From Paenibacillus koleovorans NBRC 103111 (lineage in GTDB: Bacteria; Bacillota; Bacilli; Paenibacillales; NBRC-103111): DNA of 64,000 nt. The stretch's first letter is position 1. Every line of letters begins with the position of its first letter. The position numbers were made by a program, and so were the translations under genes. The notes under the pieces are model-generated. The model saw only the letters and a list, made by a program, of their open reading frames with translations, was not told where the DNA came from and ran no database searches. The stretch lies in contig NZ_BIMA01000013.1 of assembly GCF_004000845.1 (NCBI RefSeq), positions 31,718 through 95,717 of the forward strand. The letters are read 5' to 3'. Of the stretch, positions 47,877-58,922 are shown piece after piece.

Positions 47877-48755
47877 TTACTGCTTGAACCCTTCGCCCAA
47901 CACTTCCGTCGCATCCGCCAAAATGACAAACGCCCCCGGGTCGATCGACTTCACCAGCGCCTTGAGCCGCGTCACTTCCGTCTGGCTGACTACGACCATG
48001 AGGACCGGCCGCGCTTCTCCCGTATACCCCCCGTGTGCCGACAATTCGGTCAAGCCCCGGTCGAGATCGTAGAGCACCGCCTGACGGATACTCGCCGTTT
48101 CGCGCGTGATGATGAAGGCCACCTTCGTATAACGGAAGCCCAATTGAACGACGTCGATCGTTTTGGTGGTCACAAACAGGCCGATGAGGGCCAGCAATGC
48201 TTTTTCCGGTGTAAAAATAATACCCGCCGTGACAATCACGGCGCCGTCGAATAGGGCGATTGCGAGTCCGTAGCCAATGCCTGTGTATTTATGCAGCAGC
48301 TGCGCCGCCAAGTCCAGTCCGCCGGTCGACGCGCGCCCGCGGAAGACAATGCCGAGCCCCGCTCCGACACCGATTCCCCCGTATATGGTAGCTAGAATAT
48401 CGTTATTCGTCAACGGCTCAATCTCTCGGGTCAGCAGCACGAAAAATGGCAGCACCACCGAGCCTACCGCAGTCTTCATGCCGAACTGGCCGCCTAGCAG
48501 CAGCAGACCCAGAATGAATAGCGGAATGTTTAGGATCCACTGCACGATCGCCGGCTCGATGCCGAGCAAGTCCTGGATGATCGTCGAGATGCCGGAGATG
48601 CCGCCGGACGCGATTTGGTTCGGGTTCAGGAACACGTTGAAGCTGAACGCGATCAGGAAGCTGCCTGCGAGGAGCAGCGCGTACTCGAACACGTGGTGGA
48701 GCGGACTGCCCAGGCGAATCCACGGCTTTTTGCGGCGCTCGCTCTTCTTTCTCAT
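47877..48755 (-). CDS. YitT family (DUF161/DUF2179) membrane protein
   Basis: 292 residues. Five to six TM helices in the first ~200 residues (YALLLAGSFLIAFSFNVFLN, WILNIPLFILGLLLLGGQFG, IYGGIGVGAGLGIVFRGRAS) and a C-terminal DUF2179 domain (about 210-290; VAFIITRETASIRQAVLYDL, LKALVKSIDPGAFVILADAT). GGRSS-like STGGLD after the fourth helix is typical of YitT. Position after prfB matches yvjA of B. subtilis. Function unknown. A terminator separates it from prfB. Confidence 0.88.
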   Translation of the reverse strand: MRKKSERRKKPWIRLGSPLHHVFEYALLLAGSFLIAFSFNVFLNPNQIASGGISGISTIIQDLLGIEPAIVQWILNIPLFILGLLLLGGQFGMKTAVGSVVLPFFVLLTREIEPLTNNDILATIYGGIGVGAGLGIVFRGRASTGGLDLAAQLLHKYTGIGYGLAIALFDGAVIVTAGIIFTPEKALLALIGLFVTTKTIDVVQLGFRYTKVAFIITRETASIRQAVLYDLDRGLTELSAHGGYTGEARPVLMVVVSQTEVTRLKALVKSIDPGAFVILADATEVLGEGFKQ

Positions 48756-48781
48756 GTTGATAAAGATCCCCTCCTTCCGGC

Positions 48782-48816
48782 AAAAAAAGAATATCCTACA
48801 CTCTGTATGTAGGATA
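48782..48816 (-). terminator. Terminator of prfB
   Basis: Minus-strand stem TATCCTACA / TGTAGGATA (48808-48816 with 48792-48800), 7-base loop, followed by TTCTTTTTTT. It lies 18 bp past the prfB stop. Confidence 0.9.
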
Positions 48817-48833
48817 AGCTGTATGCCCGCGAA

Positions 48834-49950
48834 TTATGAAGGGTGGCCTGGATTTATCTGCGCCCGCAGGTAAGCGTCGATGAACGGGTTCAGCTCGCCG
48901 TCCATGACCGCTTGCACGTTGCCGGTCTCGGCCAGCGTCCGGTGGTCCTTGACCATGCTGTACGGGTGGAACACGTACGAGCGGATCTGACTGCCCCAGG
49001 CGATGTCCGACTGGTCGCCGCGAATCTCGGCGAGGTGCTTCAGCTGCTCCTCGATCTTCTTCTCGTACAGCTTCGAGCGGAGCATCTTCATCGCGCGCTC
49101 GCGGTTCTTGATCTGCGACCGCTCGGTCTGGCACGTCACGACGATGCCGGATGGCATGTGCGTGATCCGGACTGCGGAGTCGGTCGTGTTGATGTGTTGC
49201 CCGCCGGCGCCGCTCGACCGGTACGTGTCGACCTTAAGGTCTTCCGTCCGGATGTCAACCTCGACGTCGTCCTCGATCTCCGGTACGACGTCGCAGGAGA
49301 CGAACGACGTATGGCGGCGACCGGAGGCGTCGAAGGGCGAGATGCGCACGAGACGGTGGACGCCCTTCTCGGCCTTCAAGTACCCGTAGGCGTTGTAGCC
49401 CTTGATGAGCAGCGTGACGCTCTTCACGCCCGCTTCATCGCCCGGCAAGTAGTCGAGCACCTCGACCTTGAAGCCGCTCTTCTCCGCGTACCTCCGGTAC
49501 ATGCGGAGCAGCATGTCGGCCCAGTCTTGCGACTCGGTGCCGCCCGCACCCGGGTGAAGCTCGAGGATGGCGTTCAGCTTGTCGTAGGGCTGGCTGAGCA
49601 GCAGCTTAAGCTGGAAGCCTTCGAGCTTCTCATACAGGGCCTTGATCGCCGCGGTGAGGTCGCCCGCCATCGAGTCGTCGCCTTCTTCTTCGGCGAGCTC
49701 CAGCATCATCTCGATGTCGTCGTACTCCGTGGCCATCCCTTGGAACTCGTCGACGACCGACTTGACCGCGTTCATCTCGCCGATCGTCTGCTGCGCCTTC
49801 TCGTTGTCGTCCCAGAAGTCCGGCGCCGCCATTTTCTCTTCGAAGTTCGCGACTTGCTCGAGCTTCAGATCTAAGTCAAAGAGACCCCCTAAGGTCTTGA
49901 AGTCGTTTCGCCGCTTCGCGCAAATCCTGCTTTATTTCCGGATCCAGCAT
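48834..49950 (-). CDS. prfB: Peptide chain release factor 2, with programmed +1 frameshift
   Basis: RF2 recognises UGA and UAA. Translation starts at ATG 49950 (GAGGTG upstream) and runs 24 codons to an in-frame TGA at 49876-49878. The site reads AGG GGG TCT CTT TGA C, the canonical RF2 frameshift: an internal SD-like AGGGGG, a slippery CTT and the UGA. Shifting +1 skips one T (49878) and continues from 49877 to the stop at 48834, giving 371 residues in total. The main part has the peptidyl-hydrolysis motif [20 protein letters not shown]. Low RF2 slows termination and so favours the shift, an autoregulatory loop known in bacteria. A plain open-frame search would start it falsely at 49832. Confidence 0.97.
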
Positions 49951-49990
49951 GTTAGCTCACCTCATCAAGGATTGGTTGGAACAGCACGAA

Positions 49991-50008
49991 GCCCCCTGGA
50001 AAGGGGGC
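49991..50008 (-). terminator. Hairpin between secA and prfB, probable weak terminator or attenuator
   Basis: GCCCCCT (49991-49997) / AGGGGGC (50002-50008), a 7-bp GC-rich stem with a 4-base loop. On the minus strand it is followed only by TTCGT, so termination may be partial, allowing secA-prfB cotranscription as in B. subtilis. Confidence 0.5.
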
Positions 50009-50068
50009 CAATGCCTTATCCATGGCCGGCCAGACCCTGGCCTAGCCGTTGATTATCCGTGTCGCGCC

Positions 50069-52576
<2,508 letters not shown>

Positions 52577-52661
52577 GGGCCAGACCCCTTTCGTTACATG
52601 AATGGCATCAATCAAGCTTGCTTCTCGGTATAGAAAAGTACGAGTAAAACGGTTTGCATAA

Positions 52662-52690
52662 ATTGTAACAGTTTGCTCGGGGCGTGGCAA
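52662..52690 (-). promoter_or_regulatory. Sigma-A promoter of secA
   Basis: Minus-strand TTGCCA (52685-52690), 17-base spacer and TACAAT (52662-52667), about 85 bp above the secA start. Good spacing, one mismatch in each hexamer. Confidence 0.65.
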
Positions 52691-52746
52691 CAATCCATAT
52701 TTTATACATACGGGCGGCGTTTCATGAGGTTTCGCTGCAGCATGAA

Positions 52747-52783
52747 GAAAGCCCGAGCTCGCGCGTGGCGAAGTCAGGCTTTC
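52747..52783 (-). terminator. Probable terminator of hpf
   Basis: GAAAGCC (52747-52753) / GGCTTTC (52777-52783), a 7-bp stem enclosing a GC-rich 23-base loop; no long T tract follows. It lies 48 bp past the hpf stop and above the secA promoter. Confidence 0.5.
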
Positions 52784-52830
52784 CGAGTATGTGTTCGTTT
52801 GGGGAGAAGCGTTTTGCGGGGAAGGCTTAC

Positions 52831-53397
52831 TTACGCGTTCGGCTCGATCAATCCATACTTCCCGTCATTGCGCCGGTAGACGACATTGACCTTCTCGGAA
52901 TCCGAGTTGGCGAAGACGAAGAAATTGTGGCCGACCATGTTCATTTGCAAAATCGCTTCCTCTATGTCCATAGGTTTCAAATTAAACCTCTTCGTTCGTA
53001 CGAGTTCGAGCTCATCCTCATCTTCCATATGGCGTACTGCTGTTGCAGCCGCTACACCATCGTAGCTTTCGCGGAACAGCATCTTGATGCTGCCGTCTTG
53101 GCGGAATTTGCGGTTGGCTTTGGTTTTGTGCTTGCGGATCTGTCTCTCTAGCTTCTCCGTGACCAGGTCGATCGAAGCATACATGTCTTCGCCTCGTTCT
53201 TCTGCGCGTAGCAGCACGCCTGGCAGGGGGATCGTCACCTCGACTGTCTGCAGATTTTTGGAAACGCTCAAGGTCACATGGACGCCTGAGGTGGGAGGAG
53301 CTTCAAAATACCGTTCGAGCCTGCCGATCTTCTTGGTTGCGTACTCTTTAAGCGCGTCAGTAAGAAGAATGTGTTGACCACGAATCTGAATATTCAT
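52831..53397 (-). CDS. hpf: Long-form ribosome hibernation promoting factor
   Basis: 188 residues. The N-terminal RaiA/HPF domain (1-100; [40 protein letters not shown]) blocks the decoding site of the 30S subunit. The C-terminal domain (about 130-188; [40 protein letters not shown]) dimerises to form 100S ribosomes, the long-HPF layout of Gram-positives. AAAGGAG precedes ATG 53397. It has its own consensus promoter at 53425-53453; no sigma-B or sigma-H element is evident. Confidence 0.97.
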   Translation of the reverse strand: MNIQIRGQHILLTDALKEYATKKIGRLERYFEAPPTSGVHVTLSVSKNLQTVEVTIPLPGVLLRAEERGEDMYASIDLVTEKLERQIRKHKTKANRKFRQDGSIKMLFRESYDGVAAATAVRHMEDEDELELVRTKRFNLKPMDIEEAILQMNMVGHNFFVFANSDSEKVNVVYRRNDGKYGLIEPNA

Positions 53398-53424
53398 AGC
53401 GTAAACAGCTCCTTTCGTACTTAC

Positions 53425-53453
53425 ATTATATCATATTGCCGGACAGCCTTCAA
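53425..53453 (-). promoter_or_regulatory. Sigma-A promoter of hpf
   Basis: Minus-strand TTGAAG (53448-53453), 17-base spacer and TATAAT (53425-53430), close above the gene. Confidence 0.8.
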
Positions 53454-53525
53454 AAAAACTTTATAATAATTCAAAATTTTATTAATATTCTGACATTTGT
53501 CGCCATGCGCAGCGCGCACACATAA

Positions 53526-53553
53526 AAGCACCCCGGGGTTCCGGGGTGCTGGT
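53526..53553 (-). terminator. Terminator of the cold-shock gene
   Basis: A perfect 10-bp GC-rich stem AGCACCCCGG (53527-53536) / CCGGGGTGCT (53541-53550) with a 4-base loop, followed on the minus strand by TTTTATG. Confidence 0.85.
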
Positions 53554-53607
53554 GAGCTACCGTTACTATTAACCATCTATTGGACAGCGGTTCACGCCGG
53601 ATGATGA

Positions 53608-53805
53608 TTACAGTTTGGTTACGTTAGCTGCTTGAGGTCCGCGCGCGCCTTCTACGATGTCGAATTCAACCGCTTGACCTTCTTCCAAAGTCTTGAAACC
53701 ATCGGATTGGATCGCGGAGAAGTGAACGAATACGTCGCCTCCGTCTTCGCGCTCGATAAACCCGTAACCTTTCTCAGCGTTGAACCATTTTACTTTACCT
53801 TGCAT
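53608..53805 (-). CDS. Cold-shock protein (CspA/CspB family)
   Basis: 65 residues from ATG 53805, the usual CSD length; GAAGGGA lies upstream, and an open start at 53847 adds 14 residues unlike the family. The five-stranded OB-fold carries RNP1 KGYGFIE and RNP2 VFVHFSAI, which bind single-stranded RNA or DNA. It has its own promoter and terminator, so it is monocistronic. Several csp paralogues are usual in this group, so a specific symbol is not given. Confidence 0.97.
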   Translation of the reverse strand: MQGKVKWFNAEKGYGFIEREDGGDVFVHFSAIQSDGFKTLEEGQAVEFDIVEGARGPQAANVTKL

Positions 53806-53853
53806 GCAGAACATTCCCTTCATCTTCAAATAACTGTGGTCACCCACATTTCG

Positions 53854-53883
53854 AATATATCATTCTCGGTCAAATCCTGTCAA
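53854..53883 (-). promoter_or_regulatory. Sigma-A promoter of the cold-shock gene
   Basis: Minus-strand TTGACA (53878-53883, perfect -35), 18-base spacer and TATATT (53854-53859). The predicted leader is only ~40 bases, shorter than the long 5' UTRs of classic cold-induced csp genes. Confidence 0.75.
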
Positions 53884-54076
53884 TTCAAAAACAAGCCCCC
53901 TCGTCCAAATGATTCCAATAGCCTAGGCTTGTCGAAATTGCGAGAAAATTTGGCTATTTACAAAACGTCAACAAGATGAAAGCTTGTTTTCATTACTTAT
54001 TCACAGAGTTATGCACATTATCCACAGGCTGTTGTTCACAGTTCCAGGTGAGCTTGACTGCGGAAATGAGTGAAAT

Positions 54077-54397
54077 TTATCGGGATTCCAGTTGTTCGAT
54101 CCTTTCTATGGCATTGTCCGGATCATGGTCCCACATACTCATGTGGCCCTCCAACTTGCGGAAATTGGCTCTCGTCTCCTTGCGGAATTGCTGCATTTCT
54201 TCTCTGAAGCCGGCAGCATCCTGTTTGACTTCAGATAGATCCTGCTGAACTTGAGTCATGTCTCCTCGCAGAGCGTGCACATCCATCGCCAACGCTTCCA
54301 GCTTGGCATCCGTTTCATCCTGCCGATCTCGAACAGCAGTCACAATTTGAGTTAATTCCTTCAATTGAATCATAATCAAATCCAATTGTTCCTTCAC
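54077..54397 (-). CDS. Small coiled-coil protein of unknown function
   Basis: About 106 residues from GTG 54397, preceded by AAGGGAG at eight bases. An ATG at 54448 in the same frame would use a GGGAGG that forms one arm of the flagellar terminator stem, so I prefer the GTG. The whole protein is a heptad-patterned coiled coil (IQLKELTQIVTAVRDRQDET, MTQVQQDLSEVKQDAAGFRE), ending in IERIEQLESR. No TM or signal peptide. Similar phage-like or hypothetical coiled-coil proteins are common, and function cannot be inferred. It follows the flagellar block on the same strand but beyond its terminator. Confidence 0.6.
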   Translation of the reverse strand: MKEQLDLIMIQLKELTQIVTAVRDRQDETDAKLEALAMDVHALRGDMTQVQQDLSEVKQDAAGFREEMQQFRKETRANFRKLEGHMSMWDHDPDNAIERIEQLESR

Positions 54398-54457
54398 CGC
54401 GATCACTCCCTTACTCCAATTATCTTCTATACCCACCAGGTTGTCCATGTTATAAAA

Positions 54458-54492
54458 AGACCTCCCGCAAAAAATCTACAGGAGGCCTTCTC
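54458..54492 (-). terminator. Terminator of the flaG-fliD-fliS-fliT operon
   Basis: Minus-strand 9-bp stem AAGGCCTCC / GGAGGTCTT (one G-U pair) with a 14-base loop, followed by TTTTTATA. It lies 12 bp past the stop of the fliT-like gene. Its descending arm also resembles a ribosome binding site for a possible ATG at 54448. Confidence 0.85.
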
Positions 54493-54503
54493 TGTGTGTA
54501 TCC

Positions 54504-54839
54504 TTATTTTTTGGAATCGAAAAAGAAACTCGTTTGAGTCGAATAGGCTTCGTAGCCCGACTTCACTTGCTTGCCGGCCGCCAGTTTCCCGAGCTCCTGC
54601 TCGGCTTGTTTCGACATCTGTCGAAGCTTGGCGAGAACGAGACGATCCCACTGTTGAAACTGGGCGATGTCGAAAAAACGCTTCGTTGCCTCAGACGGAA
54701 CGGCTTGCTGCGCTTGCAGACGAGCGATGACGGCTTCCCGACGCTCCATGTAGTCCACCAGCTCCTCGAAACTCGCCGACGGCAGGCGTTCTGCCAGCGT
54801 ACGGGTCGTCTCGTACAGCCAAGTCCAATCCTCAGACAT
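54504..54839 (-). CDS. Small flagellar protein, FliT-like export chaperone
   Basis: 111 residues, helical, with no signal peptide or TM (MSEDWTWLYETTRTLAERLP, FEELVDYMERREAVIARLQA). It starts 8 bases inside the fliS 3' end, the position taken by fliT in the fliD-fliS-fliT operons of Bacillus. FliT is the export chaperone for the cap protein FliD. FliT sequences diverge strongly, so the call rests mainly on position, size and helical character. Confidence 0.6.
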   Translation of the reverse strand: MSEDWTWLYETTRTLAERLPSASFEELVDYMERREAVIARLQAQQAVPSEATKRFFDIAQFQQWDRLVLAKLRQMSKQAEQELGKLAAGKQVKSGYEAYSTQTSFFFDSKK

Positions 54840-55239
54840 GCTTGACTCCGGCAGGTGCAGGCGCAGTCTTGGCCAGCTTGGCCGCTTCCACCCAAGTGTC
54901 GCGCATCTCGGTCAGGAAGCCGATGACTTGCTCGATTGAAGCGGTGTCCTTGTTCATATTCGCCGTCACCAGGAGGTGGTTATAGTAGTCGTACAGTTGA
55001 AGCAGGGAATCGGCAACTGGAGCATTACGATCCAAGGTGATGACAAATTCCGAGATGATGTTCTGCGCTTTGACAATATTCGTGTGCACTTCATCGTAAC
55101 GCTGCTGCTTCATAGCCTCGATGGCGGTCTTGCAGAACCGAATCGCCCCATTGTACAGCATGATGAGCAGCTGTTCCTTGGAAGCCGTCTGGATGGAGTT
55201 CTCGAAATACTTGCTTTGTTGCGCTTGCTGTTGATACAT
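54832..55239 (-). CDS. fliS: Flagellin export chaperone FliS
   Basis: 135 residues from ATG 55239 (GGAGGGG nine bases upstream; in-frame start at 55257 is unlikely). YFENSIQTASKEQLLIMLYN GAIRF-type N-terminus and YDYYNHLLVTANMNKD are the FliS hallmarks. FliS wraps the C-terminal D0 helix of flagellin and prevents early polymerisation. It lies 19 bp after fliD and overlaps the following gene. Confidence 0.95.
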   Translation of the reverse strand: MYQQQAQQSKYFENSIQTASKEQLLIMLYNGAIRFCKTAIEAMKQQRYDEVHTNIVKAQNIISEFVITLDRNAPVADSLLQLYDYYNHLLVTANMNKDTASIEQVIGFLTEMRDTWVEAAKLAKTAPAPAGVKHV

Positions 55240-55258
55240 GGGACCGGTCCCCTCCATC

Positions 55259-57151
55259 TTATTGCTTTGTTGAGAATTGTTGCGCCAGCCATGCGCTCTG
55301 CGAATTCAACTGATTGATGTACTTCTCCATCGCCGTAAACTGTCTGTAGTAGCGGTCTTCCACAGCCGTCAGTCGGGTGGTCATCGCCTTGATCCGATCC
55401 TCCAACCGTTGAAGCTCCTTGCCCTGCAGGTAATCGGTCGGTCCGCTGAGGCTGGTCCCGGCCGTTTCCTTCAATTGATTCATGATCCGTTCGGCCTGAT
55501 CGTACATCCGCACGGCCAGCCCGTCGGCACGATCGGTATTCCTGTCCTTGTCATCCGCGGTGAACATTGCCATGACTTGATCCGGCTGCTCGGCAATCGC
55601 CTTCCGCAGCTTCGTCTCATCAATATAAAGCTTGCCTTGCTCCATGTAGTTCCCGGTCTTGATCCCGATCTGGAGCAGTTGATTGAGGCTGTTCGCCGGC
55701 AAACCGCCAATAGCATTGTTAAGCGAATTGCGCATGTTCTGGAGCGCGCCGGTGAGAATCGTGTCGCTCTTCAGCAAGCCGCTCTTCGCCTTCTCCTCCC
55801 AGCGCTTGATCTCGTCTTCCTTCATATCCTTGCGCTGCTCGGCCGTAAGCGGCAGGAAATCCCGGAAACGAGCTTCGCTGGTTTTCTTGTTGACCGATTC
55901 GACCAAAGCGTTGTAGCTGTCGACGAACGATTTGATATTGGCAAATACCTTGTCCGTATCGTTGGCTACCGAGATCTTCACCGCCTGGCTGGTCAAGTTC
56001 CGGGCCGTAAAGCTGACGCCGTTGATCTCGAAGCTGTTCGTTTTATAAGAAACGGGGATTCCGTTATATTCAATATTCGCGTTGATGCCGTTGACCGTGA
56101 TCTTGGAATAGTCCTGGTTGGAGACCGATGTAATCGCACTGGTCCCGGAGCTGGTCAAGACACCCAGATCTACAAGCAGGTCTACATCATCCAGCTGAGG
56201 GCCCGAAGAAATCTCCTGAAACTCAATGGGCTTGTCGTCATCCGGATTGAATATCACCAGTTTGTTGTCGGAGTTCAATTGAGCGGACACGCCGAGTTTC
56301 CCCAGATCCGAGCTGTTGATGCTGTCGATCAGATCGCCAATGGAGGTCGATTCCTTGATGACGAAGTCATAGGTCATGTTGTCGTGGACCAAGCGCAGCT
56401 TCTGATCCGGCAGAGGGCTAGTGCTTCCTTCAGGCTTTGTCAGAACTCTGTCCAACAATCCGCCGGCATAAGCTCTGCCCATGGTGATGGTCTGCCCTTT
56501 CCCGGTTTGACTGGCCGAGCCCGGGAGCTTCATGACCGTGTCGAGCAGGGCGGCATTCGTACTCTTGATCTCAATCTTGGAGTCGGCTCCGGTCAATGCA
56601 TTGTTGAAAAAGAACCGATCCAGCGTTTCATCATAGCTGGCGGTGACGCCGGTAAGTCGAGCTTTGTTGTTGATGTTGGCCACTACATCGGAAATCTTGT
56701 CGGTCGGCTTCACTTGAATCGCCGTCACGCCCCGTTCGCCAGCAACGGTAAGCGTCGATTCTGCGGCAAGTCCGAGCTGAGACATGGTCGCCGAGCGGTT
56801 GTTTACCCCCAGCGCCGAGCCCGAGTTCAACATGGCGGACTTCGCGAGCTGCGTGACCTTGATCTCGTGGTTGCCTTCGACGGCAGCCGCAGTTGCGCTC
56901 GCATAGACGGCTGTTTCGTCGTCCGATGTGGCTTGTTTGGCGAGATAGCTGGATTGCAGCTTCATATCGAACGCCGAGTTCCGGAACGTTAGAAATTGAC
57001 TGTACACTTCGCGATAGCTGTCGCGCTTCCATTCAATGGACTGCTTCTGCTGATTCAGCTTGTCGAGCGGCGCACGCTCCGCCTGCATCAGCTTTAATAC
57101 CATCGTATCGATATCCATGCCGGTCGCTAGACCGCCGATTCTTGTAACCAT
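55259..57151 (-). CDS. fliD: Flagellar hook-associated protein 2 (filament cap)
   Basis: 630 residues, longer than the ~500 of B. subtilis FliD. The N-terminal D0/D1 region MVTRIGGLATGMDIDTMVLK and LDKLNQQKQSIEWKRDSYRE, and the C-terminal YLQGKELQRLEDRIKAMTTR plus coiled coil, match FliD_N and FliD_C. The central part contains two hook-IN-like repeats (ISDVVANINNKARLTGVTAS, GDLIDSINSSDLGKLGVSAQ). FliD forms the cap under which flagellin polymerises; an enlarged cap head may accompany the giant flagellin. GGAGG precedes ATG 57151. Confidence 0.96.
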   Translation of the reverse strand: MVTRIGGLATGMDIDTMVLKLMQAERAPLDKLNQQKQSIEWKRDSYREVYSQFLTFRNSAFDMKLQSSYLAKQATSDDETAVYASATAAAVEGNHEIKVTQLAKSAMLNSGSALGVNNRSATMSQLGLAAESTLTVAGERGVTAIQVKPTDKISDVVANINNKARLTGVTASYDETLDRFFFNNALTGADSKIEIKSTNAALLDTVMKLPGSASQTGKGQTITMGRAYAGGLLDRVLTKPEGSTSPLPDQKLRLVHDNMTYDFVIKESTSIGDLIDSINSSDLGKLGVSAQLNSDNKLVIFNPDDDKPIEFQEISSGPQLDDVDLLVDLGVLTSSGTSAITSVSNQDYSKITVNGINANIEYNGIPVSYKTNSFEINGVSFTARNLTSQAVKISVANDTDKVFANIKSFVDSYNALVESVNKKTSEARFRDFLPLTAEQRKDMKEDEIKRWEEKAKSGLLKSDTILTGALQNMRNSLNNAIGGLPANSLNQLLQIGIKTGNYMEQGKLYIDETKLRKAIAEQPDQVMAMFTADDKDRNTDRADGLAVRMYDQAERIMNQLKETAGTSLSGPTDYLQGKELQRLEDRIKAMTTRLTAVEDRYYRQFTAMEKYINQLNSQSAWLAQQFSTKQ

Positions 57152-57166
57152 ACCGTAGTTCCTCCT

Positions 57167-57574
57167 CTACCTGCGTTCGTCGATGATGATGCCCGCCATT
57201 TCCCAGAGCTTGGCGACGAAATCGAGGTGCTTCTCAGGCGGAATTTCACGGATGATCTCGCCTGAATCCTTGTTCAAGACCTTCACCATAATCTGTTTCG
57301 TCTTCTCATGGACCGAGAAGTCCAGTACGGTATCCGGCCCTTGCATTTGCTTCATCGCTTTCTCAATCGCTCGGATGAGCTGCTCGTCGCTGATCGAGAT
57401 ATGCGCGCCTTTGTACTCGGCCTTCTTCATATCCCGTGTATTCGAAATCTCGACAAGCGGTTTATCTGGAATCTTGCTGGGCTGCGGAGGCGCCGATGCG
57501 GGTACGTCTGCTCCCTTGGTAGGATCGAGTCTAGGTTGTCCTCCGTTACCTCCAATCGGAATATTCGTACTCAT
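57167..57574 (-). CDS. flaG: Flagellar protein FlaG
   Basis: 135 residues from ATG 57574 (GGGAGG eight bases upstream). A disordered N-terminus (GGNGGQPRLDPTKGADVPAS) is followed by the FlaG domain: LIRAIEKAMKQMQGPDTVLD, then FSVHEKTKQIMVKVLNKDSG and EIIREIPPEKHLDFVAKLWE. FlaG influences filament length and accompanies fliD in many species. It is the first gene of the flaG-fliD-fliS-fliT operon, directly below the sigma-D-type promoter. Confidence 0.93.
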   Translation of the reverse strand: MSTNIPIGGNGGQPRLDPTKGADVPASAPPQPSKIPDKPLVEISNTRDMKKAEYKGAHISISDEQLIRAIEKAMKQMQGPDTVLDFSVHEKTKQIMVKVLNKDSGEIIREIPPEKHLDFVAKLWEMAGIIIDERR

Positions 57575-57614
57575 GCTTCCGGCCTCCCATCGAAGAATGG
57601 ACATATTACCCTAT

Positions 57615-57642
57615 ATATCGGAAAATAAATCCTCTTTGTTTA
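57615..57642 (-). promoter_or_regulatory. Sigma-D (motility) promoter for flaG-fliD-fliS-fliT
   Basis: Minus-strand TAAA (57639-57642), 16-base spacer and TCCGATAT (57615-57622), matching the motility consensus TAAA-N14-16-GCCGATAT in 11 of 12 positions. It overlaps a small CCTCT/AGAGG hairpin that may end the fliB transcript... which reads toward 57666 and on to here. Confidence 0.75.
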
Positions 57643-57646
57643 GAGG
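57622..57646 (-). terminator. Short hairpin after fliB, overlapping the sigma-D promoter
   Basis: Minus-strand CCTCT / AGGAG-type stem (57642-57646 with 57631-57635) followed by ATTTATTTT. Only five base pairs, so termination of fliB transcripts is likely incomplete. It occupies the spacer of the sigma-D promoter. Confidence 0.45.
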
Positions 57647-57665
57647 GCCCCGGGCAGCTGTCAAT

Positions 57666-58910
57666 TTAATTTTTAATGAGAATGGCCATATAAGCCATGC
57701 TGGTCAGCTCGTTGTCTTTCAGAGCCTGGTGCACCTTGGCCAGATAGGCGCTGCTATGCTCAATTGTACGGGAGAACGATTGGATCAACTCGACAACCAG
57801 CTCTTCGTTCAAGCCTTTGTGATGGCGGGCGATCCCGATCAGCATGAGCTTGATCATCGCATAATGAATGACGAGCATCGTGTAGGACTCGTGGACTTCC
57901 TTCTCCGAGAACGGGAAGAGGTTTTTGTAGACGTAATTCACCAGATAGTTCTCTAGCATATACTCGTGCGCATCCATGAACGGAGCGTAATACTTTTCGT
58001 AGCCTTCCGTGTAGCGCTCCTTCAACTCGTCGACCGTCGACTCTTTTGTATAGGCAAGCCCGAACAGGAACTTGGTGATTTGCTTCAAATATCGATCGCT
58101 GTTGACTCCATGCGGGAAACGTTGGTCGAGAATTCCTTTGGCCAGCAGAAGCTGAACGGCAATTTGAGTTGGGATCTTGTCCAGCTCTTCGCGGAGCAAC
58201 CCTTGGTCGACGATAGCGGTATATTCTTCAATGACCTTCGGAATTTGATGCGATTGATGACGATCTACACAGCCTTGTACACGCCCCAGAAACATGCCCA
58301 GCATGGTAAGACGATCATGGAGGCGGTAGGAGCGGTTTTGAAGCAGTTGAATGCTCATAATGCGCAGATCCCAGAAGTAGTGCTGGGCCTTGTGAACATG
58401 GGCGGGGCTATCAGCTTGCAACGACTTAATCGCAATATTGTGGGACGTCGCTTCCTCTTCATGCTGCTCGAACTCAATTCCGTTCGGATTCAGCAGAACG
58501 AGGCGGGCGATTTCGGGGCAAGAAGTCGTAGCGGAGCGCTCCAGCTCGCCGTTGACCGCATTGTTGATCCGTGGATACTGAGAGCAGGTGTTGGAGAGAT
58601 ACTCTTCTCCCAATTTCGCTTGGATACCGCAAAGCTTCTCTTCGCTGAGAAACGGACACGCGCCTTTGGCGCCCATTCGAATTTTGGCATAGCTGCCCGG
58701 CGTCGGATTCGAACGATTGCGGGTCACATGCTTGTCGATGATGGGGGTCAGGTGCTCGTCGCGAACCTTGACGTACTTCTTATAGGTCGATTCATCGATA
58801 TTCACACGCCAACCAATACAGCAGCTATCCTCGCAGGCCGCACCGATGCATTGGAAATCCTTCATATATTGAGGCACCAGGTATTGGCGCGTCTTGGATT
58901 TCGTCGTCAT
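57666..58910 (-). CDS. fliB: Flagellin lysine-N-methylase FliB
   Basis: About 414 residues from ATG 58910 (GAGG seven bases upstream; ATG 58916 is too close to it). The N-terminal Cys-rich element QCIGAACEDSCCIGWRVNID and further cysteines in GACPFLSEEKLCGIQ and LSNTCSQYPR match the FliB/YkgJ-type Fe-S-binding family. FliB methylates surface lysines of flagellin, known from Salmonella, where it affects filament hydrophobicity and adhesion. It lies near the giant flagellin gene and 12 bp after a small unknown gene; the flagellin has many central-domain lysines as potential targets. Confidence 0.92.
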   Translation of the reverse strand: MTTKSKTRQYLVPQYMKDFQCIGAACEDSCCIGWRVNIDESTYKKYVKVRDEHLTPIIDKHVTRNRSNPTPGSYAKIRMGAKGACPFLSEEKLCGIQAKLGEEYLSNTCSQYPRINNAVNGELERSATTSCPEIARLVLLNPNGIEFEQHEEEATSHNIAIKSLQADSPAHVHKAQHYFWDLRIMSIQLLQNRSYRLHDRLTMLGMFLGRVQGCVDRHQSHQIPKVIEEYTAIVDQGLLREELDKIPTQIAVQLLLAKGILDQRFPHGVNSDRYLKQITKFLFGLAYTKESTVDELKERYTEGYEKYYAPFMDAHEYMLENYLVNYVYKNLFPFSEKEVHESYTMLVIHYAMIKLMLIGIARHHKGLNEELVVELIQSFSRTIEHSSAYLAKVHQALKDNELTSMAYMAILIKN

Positions 58911-58922
58911 GCTCATCCCTCA

